Source of the DNA: Auriscalpium vulgare
Lineage: Eukaryota > Basidiomycota > Agaricomycetes > Russulales > Auriscalpiaceae
Direction of reading: 5' to 3'
NCBI GenBank assembly: GCA_019915015.1
Contig: JAHBBC010000012.1
Coordinates: 248,001-312,000, forward strand
DNA length: 64,000 nucleotides
Position 1 is the first letter of the stretch. The number at the start of each line of letters is the position of its first letter. A program made the translations under genes and the position numbers. This document shows positions 55,453 to 64,000 of this stretch, piece by piece. The notes under the pieces are model-generated. The model did not search any database. It had not been told where the DNA came from and saw only the letters and a list, made by a program, of their open reading frames with translations.

Positions 55453-56431
55453 ATGGAACTAGCGATTCTTACGACAATTCTACCATGGGCCCGCGGCTTC
55501 CTCCTCGCGTCCTTCGTTGGCAAAGTCGCCACGCATATATACGGCATGGTCGTGACTCAACCCAACATGAACGACATCGCCGACGCCGTGCGTGGCCCGC
55601 CCGTTCTGCCCGCCCACGTCCTGACGCGCTTCACAGAACCACTACGCCTTCTCCCCGCACCCCAAGGCGATCGCGGGAGTCTTGTCGCTGCAGGTCGTCC
55701 TGCAGGCCGTGTGGATCTCCGAGCTCTTCGCCATGCGCCCCCCGCTGCCGGACGACGTGGCTGGCTACAATATCCAGCGAGACACGGTCATGTACGGTAT
55801 CATGTGTATCGCCTTCAACCTCGAACCATGTATGTAGCAAGCGTACTGCCCCTCCCAGCGCTTGACGCAATGCTCATTGCCCTGCCCGCACACAGCGGGG
55901 TGGGTCTTCGCCTCGTTGCGCGGAAAGTTCGGCTCCTCGCAGCACTGCATCACCCTCTTAGTCTACGCGATGGTCCAGATTCGCACGCTCGTGGATAACC
56001 GTACACTCTTCACGCTCCTCCCTGCCTCGTCCTCGCGGGCGGAGATCCTGCTGCACCTCGTGGCCAAGACCGGCGCGGCCGTTGGCGTGCTCCTCCTCAT
56101 GGACAACACCGCGTTTATGCTGAGGTGGCGCGTGCCGGGCAGCCGCGTGCAGGGGCTTACGTCGCTCGCGTTCGTCCTAGGGGTGAGTTCTGTTAGGATC
56201 CATATCTTATTGGATGTTGGCGCTCACGGCTGGGCGTGGCAGGGCATGCTCGCGGACCCGATCCTGGGTGCGATGCTGGTGTTTATTCTGCTCAGTCTAA
56301 CGCTTGGCCAGGACGGCGTGTGGGGGATGCGCCTGGCTTGGATGGCGGGTGCGACGGCCGCGGTGGTAGGCATGCAGGCGTTGTATGTGTTCACGCCGAG
56401 CGCGAACGGTACCAGCTTGACAAGCAATTGA
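55453..56431 (+). CDS. Small multi-pass membrane protein, paralogue 2
   Basis: Exons 55453-55587, 55637-55829, 55896-56182 and 56243-56431 give 267 residues. It shares with paralogues 1 and 3 the ASFVGKVATHIYGMV start helix, NHYAFSPHPKAIAGVLSLQVVLQAVWISELFAMRP, RAEILLHLVAKTGAAVGVLL, VQGLTSLAFVLG, ADPILGAML, LTLGQDGVWGMRLAWMAGATAAVVGMQAL and identical intron phases. The last exon begins exactly at GML/GMF/GLY in all three. It is a probable six- or seven-helix protein of unknown function. Confidence 0.82.
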
Positions 56432-56998
56432 GGTTTGTAACTGCCCACACAAACTACAGTTTAATTGTCTGTGACGCGCTCCCAACCGCCTCGGGGACGT
56501 GCTATTGCTGGAGTAAGTATCTCCGGAGGCGTCGAGTCCTATTCGTAGAGCCCAAGAAGCGTGCCGCTCGCCTATACTAGATAACCACCGCTTTTACTAT
56601 GGACTGGGTACATCCCTGACAGTGAGTGCCGCATCTCTTCATCCCACCTCCACTACCCGAGCTACGCGTGGCAAATCGACTTGCGACTGAGCCGTAGTCC
56701 TTGACTGCGACGGGTACGGGTCTCCAAGAGTGCGTACGATAGATAGACAAGCCTGCATACAGCACTCCACCTGCAGATATAAAGAAAGAATGTCGCATCA
56801 GCAGAGGTCAGAAAGCTTCGGAGCGGCGGGCCAGCCACCCCGATGTCCGGTTGATGAGAATTCCTACCAAGCGTACGCGTCTCCAATAGGACCACAAAAA
56901 TGTAATGTATCATAAGCTAGCATATATTATGAGGATGGTGTTCGCGGACGTTGAGGATGTTTAGATTGGGCACCTTACAATTACACAGAGTTATGGAT
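56432..56998. other. Intergenic, convergent 3' region
   Basis: Between the convergent membrane-protein and kinase genes. No feature is recognised. Confidence 0.4.
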
Positions 56999-58123
56999 CT
57001 ACATTTTCACGGAAGCCTCCGACGATGTTGGACGCCCACGAGATACGACCTTCGGTACCGGCGGCACCGGATAACCATCCGCGTCCAGGCCTGTAGACGT
57101 CGTCAACGAGGACTTCCGTGACCAGAGGTGTTGCTCACCAAGACTCTTTGACGCTATCATGCAAAATAACCCCTGAGCTGCTGCCATCGCCGACAAGTTC
57201 TCAGACCGTTCCCAGCCCAGATACTTGTCGATGTTTGTGAGAAATTTATTCCCAGCCACATGCAGCGTGTAGCTGACGAACGACCCCGGCAGCGCACAGA
57301 CGCAGCCAAAATCGATCAGGGTCACCCGCTGCGTCTCGGGGTCGATGAGGAAGTTGCGGGGCCTGATGTCGCCTTGAACCATCACCAGCGGCTCGTCCGA
57401 GATCTCCACCACTGGCAGCGGGGCCCTGCGGGGAGTGTATTGTCGGAGAGCCTGTGGTGAAACCGTCAGGGGATGACAAGAAGACTTGGCGCTAAATCAC
57501 ACCTTGTTTATGTGTCGGTGCAAGGCAGGCGCGCCTGTGTAACGATGTGGTGCGGAGAAGCCGCCACCGAAGAATTGATGATAGGAGCGGCCGCTTCTTG
57601 CACAGACGTGAGGACTCTGCGTCTGAGCGTACGCACCTTTGATCAGGCCAATCGCGGCTCCCTCCGGAGGGGAGAGAGTGAAGAGCCAGCTGAGGGCGTC
57701 GGCGACCGCCCGACAAGCGATGTCGAAGCGTGACTGTGTCTCAGCCTCGCTCGCGGCATTGTTGATCCAGCTCTCCACAGTCGGAAGGTCGACCCGCTCC
57801 ATTACAAGGTACTGAATGCCGTCCCATGAGAAGCATTCATGGATCTCTGGCACGCGCGGTGCGTTCGGGGAGCCCTTGAGTGCCGCGTAAGCGAAAGCTA
57901 GCGTATCGCCTTCGTTGAGTATGTCCTGTGTATTGAACTTGACGACATATTGCTCCAGAAAGATGATACGAGGCACAGTGTAGTCCTTGATTGCGATTTG
58001 AACGGCGCACGCGCATTCGGTGACGATTGCAGCTTGATTTACGCTCAGTGGGATCGGCTCTAGAAAAGGAGATTGAGCGCTTCGCAGTAAGCCAACGGAG
58101 ATGATTGACGTACGTGACGACAT
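56999..58123 (-). CDS. APH-like / atypical protein kinase
   Basis: Exons 58123-58114 (ten coding bases), 58059-57503 and 57451-56999 sum to 339 residues. Kinase landmarks are VPRIIFLEQYVVKFN (ATP-binding Lys in VVKF), YLVMERVD hinge with PTVESWI, VMVQGDIRPRNFLID (catalytic loop with Asp and Asn) and VTLIDFGCVCALP (metal Asp). These fit the aminoglycoside-phosphotransferase-like kinases greatly expanded in mushrooms. Substrate is unknown. The short first exon is inferred: it gives MSSQPIPLS and restores phase. The remainder is open without it. The frame contains one GTGCGT-like site near 57638 that I treat as coding because removing it breaks the reading frame. Confidence 0.8.
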
Positions 58124-58289
58124 AGCCTCTGACAGTGAAAGATCAGCAAAGAAATCTCGGACTCGAAAGAACTTTGGGGAAGAAAGCGAGAATTCTGGCT
58201 GACAAGATGTGTTGTGAGATAGTCGTCAAAGTTGTCAAGGGACTCATGCGTGCCGAGCGGAGATCGGAGTCGGTGGTAATATCTCCAGA

Positions 58290-58982
58290 GCCGCGTCACC
58301 GAGCGCGCGATCATCGTGGGCCCGCCGAAACTGTGCTTGCGCGTGAGCACGGGGGGTTAGAGGTAGACGACGGGGAGGGCTTACCCTGTGTCAGCGTCCG
58401 CAATGACGGGCATGGAGGGGTCTAAACTGCACACCATTTGGGCGCTCTATATCCGCAGCGCAATGAGTCGGCGTTATATTGAACGAGAACAAATATCTCA
58501 CCTGCACAAAATCATTCGAGGTGGCGATGGCGACGTCAGGTTGACCGAGGCGAGAGGCGGCGTTTGCGGCACCGCTAACCGACAAGACAGCGGAATGCTA
58601 AGTGCGTTGAGCGATGGCTTTGCGCTCGCGGAAGGCTTGGCGGGCGTACCTCTGATAAAGGCAGCTGAACCCCAGCCTCGACGGCACAGCGCGCGCTAAT
58701 ACCGTCGCAGATACCAGGGGCGACCTGCAAGCAACCATCAACAACTTGCTTGCATGCAGTGTGACGAAGTACGCCGACCACAATGCTGGGGCGCGCGAGT
58801 ATCTGGCGGAGGCGGGTCGCAGGGTGCCAAGACAGCGGTCCCTCGAGGTAGTTTTTGGGGTCGAGGCGGGGGTTAGAGTACACGCCTTCCAGTATGTTGC
58901 TGTGTCCATCCGTCGCTGATGCCCTCGCATCGACGGCGGCGGCGGGCTGGGGGCCGTGGTTCTTGAAGTCGAGTCCGGGCAT
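58290..58982 (-). pseudogene. Broken isocitrate lyase/PEP mutase family gene
   Basis: Starts at ATG 58982 (MPGLDFKNHGPQP). It shows ATRLRQILARPSIV, an intron, then VAPGICDGISARCAVEAG, SGAANAASRLGQPDVAIATSNDFVQ, the metal-binding MPVIADADT and FGGPTMIARSVTR. Two defects are visible. First, an extra G in GCTGGGG near 58676 shifts the frame so that the expected GFSCLYQR falls out of frame. Second, homology stops after about 58290, so the AALHIEDQ and K.CGH catalytic regions are missing. The family cleaves C-C or C-P bonds of oxaloacetate-like acids; this copy cannot. It ends just before the kinase start. Confidence 0.8.
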
Positions 58983-60412
58983 GTGTGCAGTCTAGAGAAG
59001 GAAAATTGAGGGCGGGGTAGGTACATAAAGCTTTGAGTTCTAGGAGAGATACCCATAAGAGAGAGTTTCCGCATGCGAGGACATGGAAAGTCGATTGTCT
59101 CGGCAAGTCCGGCGTTGAGTCCGTTCGACCGGTCTAGGCCTTTGGTCAAATCAGATTCGTTTCGCCGATCTGCATCCGCCGCCTAGACCTTGACTCCGCG
59201 CTCCTAGTTGCAGTCTGTTGCAGTATCCCGCGTCGGCCAATTGGTGTACCTACGGCGCGTGGGTCAATGTCGACAGCTTCACCGTCGGGTGAGTTAGAGG
59301 TTGGCTGGATGCGAGCACAGTCAGCGAAAGCTCTTTGCGGAAGTGATGATGGAGACCACAACGATGTGCTTACTACGACGCTGTTAACACAATGACGCCA
59401 GCAGACACCCCAGAAGCTGAGAACGACGAGAATCTAGTGGGACAGCAAACTCATCAATGCTATATAACCCAATTCTAGACGGTCCATCTACCCAGAACAC
59501 ATGATATATGCCTTTGGCTTAGGCAAGTAGAACAAGCGTCAGGTATGCGCTAGCGCTGGTGCTGTGGTTCTCATCTTATGCGACTTGGGAAGGAACTCAC
59601 TCGGCTTTGCGCACCACCAGCGCTGTCCTTCAGGAGAAGCGACACGCCTGTCGTAGGTCGCGTATAAGGTAGGCTTGCACCTCGCATGGCGCATGAGACC
59701 ACATGATACCAGGCTCCAGATTGTGGCCGGCACGCATGTGTGATGTCGCTGAGAATGAGCTAGTGGCCGCGCGCCAGACAGAAGGCAGGTGAATGGTGAT
59801 CAGAGGATGACCACTTTGTCCCAGTCCGGCGTCTTTTACGGGTCCGCGAGGTTGGTGTTTCCATCGAGGTCAAGTCGTGCACAACGCGGTGATAGACAAC
59901 ACGTTGGATTTGGATTGCTAACGCGTCGTAAGCAGTGGTCAATGCACCAAGAAAGCTAGTAGCTGCAATGTACACAGTCAGCGAAAGTGCATATATGCGA
60001 CCGAAAGGAGCGCACTGAGTTCATCGGTAACTCCCTGCCCCCGTTCTTGGGAAATCAAATCTGTTCTTCAAATCCGCGCCTGAATCTTCGCCGCGTCGTC
60101 CAGGATCTCGGTGTGAAGACTTTGAGTTGTCTGCACCGTCTGGGAGCACGCCGGTACCGGTGAGAGGACAACAGCAAGGAACAGCATGATGATGGAAGAA
60201 GCTAACTAGCGCTCGCGGTTCACGCACGTTCATCAGCTCAACTCAAGCACCGCCGCTTGACTACATACTAACATACATAGCTTTCTTGCCAATATACTTT
60301 ATAGCTTCAGGTTGTCTCGCCCGCTGGTAAGTACAGTACTGGAAGCGGCCCTGTTCATTGCATTCCCTCTACTTACTGCACCCTCATTTCATACCCTTCA
60401 TCCTCATAACTC
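58983..60412. other. Intergenic, no gene recognised
   Basis: About 1.4 kb with only short frames. The last 120 bases are probably the promoter and leader of paralogue 3. Confidence 0.4.
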
Positions 60413-61298
60413 ATGTTCGACTCGATCCTATCATTCCCCTGGTCGCTTGGCATCCTCTCCGCCTCCTTCATCATCAAAATCGCCACCCAGATTTACGCCA
60501 CGGTCACAAAGCCCGGCTTGAATGAGATCGCCCAGGCCGTGCGTTGCACCCGTTCGCTGTCCTCACTGGCACCGACCCTACCGTGTCCCACAGAACCACT
60601 ACGCATTCTCACCGCACCGGAAGGTGATCACGATCTTGTTTCCGCTGCAGGTCGTCGTCCAGTGCATGTGGATCTACGAAATCGTCGTCATGCGCCCGGA
60701 CGACGCGTCCGACATGCTCGCGTACGTTCCGATGCACAACTTGGGCAATTTCTTCACCAGTATGTAGCGCGTCTCTTAGCCCGAGTCCGCGCGATGCTCA
60801 CCGCCCAGCCTGCACATAGCGATAGCGCTCATCGAATGGCTGCGACAGCAATTCGACAGCGTGTGGATGTCACGGGCGTGCAACGTTACGATCCAAATCG
60901 CTGCGGCCTACATGTGCGGTGCGCTTCCCACATCGCCCACACGCGTGGAGATCCTCTTCCACCTTGTCGCAAAGTCGACCCTGACCGTCGCTGTGCTCGA
61001 CCTCCTGGCTATCGACGCAATCCAGCGGAAGTGCGGCAAGCCATCTGAGGTCGTGCAGGGGCTGACAGCCGCCACGTTTGTCCTCGGAGTGAGTTCCCAA
61101 GAACTTATGTTGTTGAAGTTCTACGCTAACGAGCGAGTGCAGGGCATGTTTGCGGATCCAGTCATGGGTGCGATGCTCGCATATGTTCTGCTCAGCCTGG
61201 CGATCGGGCAGGACGGAGACTGGGGTAGGCGTTTGGCTGTGATGGCAGGGGCGACGGCAGCAGTGGTGGGCGCTAAGGCGCTGTGGGTACCAGCTTGA
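60413..61298 (+). CDS. Small multi-pass membrane protein, paralogue 3
   Basis: Exons 60413-60538, 60594-60759, 60820-61088 and 61143-61298 give 238 residues. It carries the family pattern (ASFIIKIATQIYATV, NHYAFSPHRKVITILFPLQVVVQCMWIYEIVVMRP, RVEILFHLVAKS, VVQGLTAATFVLG, ADPVMGAMLAYVLLSLAIGQDGDWG, AGATAAVVGAKAL) with the same intron sites. The tail is shorter than in the other paralogues. It lies tail-to-tail with an F-box gene, with 99 bases between stops. Function unknown. Confidence 0.82.
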
Positions 61299-61397
61299 CA
61301 GCCTAGATTGTAGGTTGTCTACATGTACTGCGATGTCACGGACGGTATACCCATTCCTTTCCCTGACAACGAGCTCCGCATCTCTCCCACCCACCAG

Positions 61398-62360
61398 TCA
61401 CCCTCTCGCTTCGTCGTCAATGCGGACTACACCTTCCACGCGAGCTGCCGGATGACTGTTGCGATCCTCGTCGTGCCGCAGAATCCGGACTTGCGCGCTG
61501 ATGTGCCCGCAATAACCCGAGCCATAATTCCTGATATCAAGTCGTGCGAGCGGGAGGCAAACGGGAGCAGCGAGCTCAGCGCCTGGGTGCGCGTCGGCGG
61601 TATGCCCGGTGGGCTGCACGTCCACGAGTGCGAGTTCGACCAACGAAGGCATGCGCACCAGACCGCCAAGAATCGCGTCGCAATACGCATGGTCTTTGCA
61701 GTGAGGTGCAGTGGAGTTGTAGACTTCAAGAGATGTGAGGAAGTGTCCGGAGAAGACAGCGGGCACCCAATTGATGCCAGCGATGCCATTCAGGGTCACG
61801 CTTTGCAGACGGGGGGCATCGTCGCCAAGGAAGCCTTTTGGCAAGGGAAAGGATCCTCCGCTGCCGGTTCGAGCGCTAGACATGCTCAGGATTTCGAGCA
61901 TCGGCGCGGGGCGGGTGAGCTTTTGCGCGATATCCTTCTGGTGCTCCTCTATTCTGAGTTTAAGCTCCTTTGTATGGCCGACGTGCTCGACGATGTGTTC
62001 CTTCGCCGACGATTTGTCGTAGTACATTTTGTTGTCATACAGGATGACGAGAGGCGCCGATTTCGATAAGGCGAGGATATCCTTGACGGTATTGACAGAC
62101 GCGCGCCAACTCAGTCCGCGATGGCGAAAGTCGAGGTGCGTCCATAACTGCGGGCACGCCAGCGCGACAGCACGCCAGCGCCGGGAGACCTGTATGATGC
62201 GTGTGTAGACAGGAAAGTAGGGTCTGTCGTCGGGGATGAAGGAGAAGATGTTATCGAGGACTTCATTCGGGATCGAGGCGGTTGCATCTTTGGGCGAGGG
62301 TGACTGTGGTTCATTCGCCGCGCATCCAGGGACATTCGCAGACATAGCGCATATGGGCAA
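61398..62360 (-). CDS. F-box protein (C-terminally short)
   Basis: Single open frame of 320 codons. The start is 62360, or 62345 (MSANVPG) on the second Met. The F-box lies near residues 30-78: SIPNEVLDNIFSFIPDD, then QVSRRWRAVALACPQLWTHLDF. This is followed by beta/LRR-like stretches (APLVILYDN, HTKELKLRI, PMLEILSMSS, PRLQSVTLNGI, LTSLEVYN, PSLVELALVDV). After about residue 265 the sequence turns basic and Gly/Arg-rich, without the expected repeats. Typical mushroom F-box proteins are about 450-550 residues, so the 3' part may be frameshifted or lost. It may still act as an SCF adaptor. Confidence 0.75.
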   Translation of the reverse strand: MPICAMSANVPGCAANEPQSPSPKDATASIPNEVLDNIFSFIPDDRPYFPVYTRIIQVSRRWRAVALACPQLWTHLDFRHRGLSWRASVNTVKDILALSKSAPLVILYDNKMYYDKSSAKEHIVEHVGHTKELKLRIEEHQKDIAQKLTRPAPMLEILSMSSARTGSGGSFPLPKGFLGDDAPRLQSVTLNGIAGINWVPAVFSGHFLTSLEVYNSTAPHCKDHAYCDAILGGLVRMPSLVELALVDVQPTGHTADAHPGAELAAPVCLPLARLDIRNYGSGYCGHISAQVRILRHDEDRNSHPAARVEGVVRIDDEARG

Positions 62361-62712
62361 GCGTACGCTGGAGGGCTGTGATGAGTGTTGTGAGGAAGAG
62401 ATATTGTAAGCCCCTAAGAAAATTGCCTCATTCTGCGCATTTCTCTTTCTTCCCTAACATTTTTGTTACGGATTAAGGACCAAATGGCCTTGACCGCGCT
62501 CGCGAGCGTTTTGCCTCGGTACTAATGATCAGTCCTATATTCAGAACAACGTACTATCTTCTGATACCACAAGGTCAGGCTACATCAGTCCTGCAATATA
62601 TTGGTCGGGAGGTGTGCAACCCTCTCGACCCAGAATTCCTGCTCTGAAGAGATGTGTGGTCAAACATACTGTAAACCCCGCCCGATGAGCACATAGACAA
62701 ACGCAGCGCTGC
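62361..62712. other. Intergenic with dispersed repeat
   Basis: Between the F-box start and the NOG2 stop. It contains the third copy of the dispersed repeat. Confidence 0.45.
62533..62584 (+). repeat. Dispersed short repeat, copy 3
   Basis: TCCTATATTCAGAACAAC, then CTTCTGATACCA and CAAGGTCAGGCTAC. It combines features of the other two copies (11621-11676 and 49763-49812), so it may be closest to the complete form. Confidence 0.6.
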
Positions 62713-64000
62713 TCATCGCTTCCGCCTCCGCGCGGTGTCCTTGGCACCCTTCTTGCCCTGGAGCGACTTGAGAAGCGCACCCTTCGCACGGTTCTTGTTC
62801 TTCACGTTGGCGCCCGAGTAGAAGTTCTCTGCCTTTTTCTGCAGCGGACGGAAAGGTCAGACGGGGCCAGAGCACAGTGAAGGGGCGCAACGTACTTTGT
62901 TCGTCTTCACGCGCGGCTGCTTGGCAGCAGGCGTGTCAGAGTCCGCGTCCGCGTCTGCGTCAGGTTGTGATTCTGTTGAAAAAGAATATCGGCGAGAGAA
63001 GCGGGTCGTGAAAATCGAAGCGCATACCTGGAGCAGCCGGGCGGCCTGTGGATGCACTGTCGTCCTCAGGGAAGACGTCGCCCCAAGCCAGATCACCCTC
63101 TCCGTCTGCTTCCTCTGGCTCAGACGACTGCTCGCCTTCGGCGGCGCCCTCCGCATCCTCCTCCTCCGCACCCACCTCCTCCTCCTCCAACGGCCGCGCA
63201 TCCTCGCCCACGAACGAGTTCTTCTGCATGATCGAGCGCAGATTCTGTTTCACCCCGGGCACTCGTTTCTCCTCCTGCTCCTTCCCCTTGCCTTTCTTCT
63301 CCGCCACCGCACGCGCTTTCGCCTCGCGCTCGTTGAGCGCCTCCGGGCGCTCTGGCGGTGCGACAAAGTACGGGATGCGGCCGCGCACCCAATCCGACAG
63401 CACGATCTTCGAGACGCCCTCGCGGTCCGGCTCGCCGCCTTTGAGCAGGCGGCCCTTCATGCGCCCGAGCGTGTCGAGGAACTCCTCCGCATCCCACCCG
63501 CGCGTCGGCGCGTCCTTTTCCGGGAGCGGGACGCCGTAGGTCCGCGCGAGGTAGAGCGGCTTGACGCACGTCATGAGCTCGCTGATGTGGTCGGACGGCG
63601 TGGAAAGCGCCTCGACGCGCACGACGCCCTTGAGCACGATGGCGGTCTGCGAGTCGTGCGCGGACGCGGGGACGATGCCCGGGCAGTCGATGAGGTATAT
63701 TCGCCGGGTGAGGGTGATGTATTGCCAGACCTGATTGAACTACGGTCAGATGGAGGACACGCGGCGGCATATGGAGAACGCACCTTGGTCTCGCCGGGTA
63801 TAGGCGCAACTCTGCAGACTTTGCCGCTTTTGAGGGTGTTTATAACGCTGCTCTTGCCGACGTTGGGGTATCCGATAAAGCCGACGGAGATCTGCTTCTT
63901 GTCTGAATGGAGCTGTGAGAACTGGCGCAGGAGCTGGATGAGCGAGCCTTTCCCGAATGAGTGATTCGGCGAGGCGTGGAAGGCGATGGTGGGATAACGG
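62713..64000 (-). CDS. NOG2: Nucleolar GTP-binding protein 2 (NOG2/GNL2), C-terminal part
   Basis: Circularly permuted GTPase that acts as a placeholder on pre-60S ribosomal particles in the nucleus. The 5' part is beyond the right edge. Visible in order: [24 protein letters not shown], the P-loop [19 protein letters not shown], the switch region [17 protein letters not shown] (G3) and [14 protein letters not shown]. The NOG2-type domain follows ([40 protein letters not shown]), then an acidic region and a basic nuclear tail ending ARRRKR with stop at 62713-62715. Three introns are visible, near 63784-63739 (GTGCGT...CAG), 63030-62974 and 62894-62842. The four-base acidic/basic organisation is as expected. 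Confidence 0.92.

Noticed and set aside
58060..58350. Fusion of the PEP mutase remnant to the APH-like kinase as one protein
   Set aside because: With the visible donor (after CGTCAC) the joined frame hits a stop. The kinase frame is restored only from the ATG at 58123 in a different frame.
1..64000. CRISPR arrays, bacterial operons, rRNA or tRNA genes
   Set aside because: No regularly spaced repeat-spacer structure was seen, the genes are spliced and eukaryotic, and no cloverleaf-like A/B box pair was recognised by eye. A tRNA scan could still find one.

Overview
This window is nuclear DNA of a filamentous basidiomycete, most likely a wood-decay-type Agaricomycete (Polyporales-like). The evidence is GC-rich coding sequence, many introns of about 45-70 nt with GT(G/A)CGT or GTA(C/A)GT donors and CAG/TAG acceptors, and gene families typical of mushrooms: F-box proteins, APH-like kinases, seven-helix membrane proteins and Crinkler-like proteins. 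Splice models were built by hand from reading frame, splice signals and family motifs. Wherever exons could be delimited, the summed length is a multiple of three.

Layout. 1-1163: C2-like protein running off the left edge (-). 3063-4987: mucin-like single-pass membrane protein (+). 5274-6626: inositol monophosphatase (+). 7073-10596: USP12/46-type deubiquitinase, CreB-like (-). 12812-15518 and 28014-30722: two nearly identical inverted arms, each with an intact Crinkler-like kinase gene. Decayed fragments of the same family lie inside the arms. Between the arms is a normal gene block: THO1/HPR1, GAL10-type epimerase, a 15-exon MFS transporter, two small unknown genes and the Pin1/Ess1 isomerase.

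30.7-62 kb is accessory and duplication-rich. It holds four relatives of one small membrane-protein family (one broken), a seven-helix protein gene, and a 2.4-kb direct duplication (35701-38566 / 47265-49709) with a GPI-anchored protein gene in both copies. One duplicate carries a 395-bp MITE that is absent from the other. Between them lie a GC-rich degenerate repeat array (38.6-43 kb) and a 0.7-kb tandem duplication. Further right are an F-box/LRR-like gene, a small acidic protein, an APH-like kinase, a broken PEP mutase-like gene and a second F-box gene. The window closes with the ribosome-assembly GTPase NOG2 (-), running off the right edge.

The housekeeping genes (RNA export, sugar metabolism, ubiquitin, proline isomerisation, ribosome biogenesis) form no pathway together. 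The notable biology is the mobile Crinkler-kinase duplication that brackets a core gene block, the signs of repeated local duplication and decay, and several micro-exons that encode catalytic motifs.
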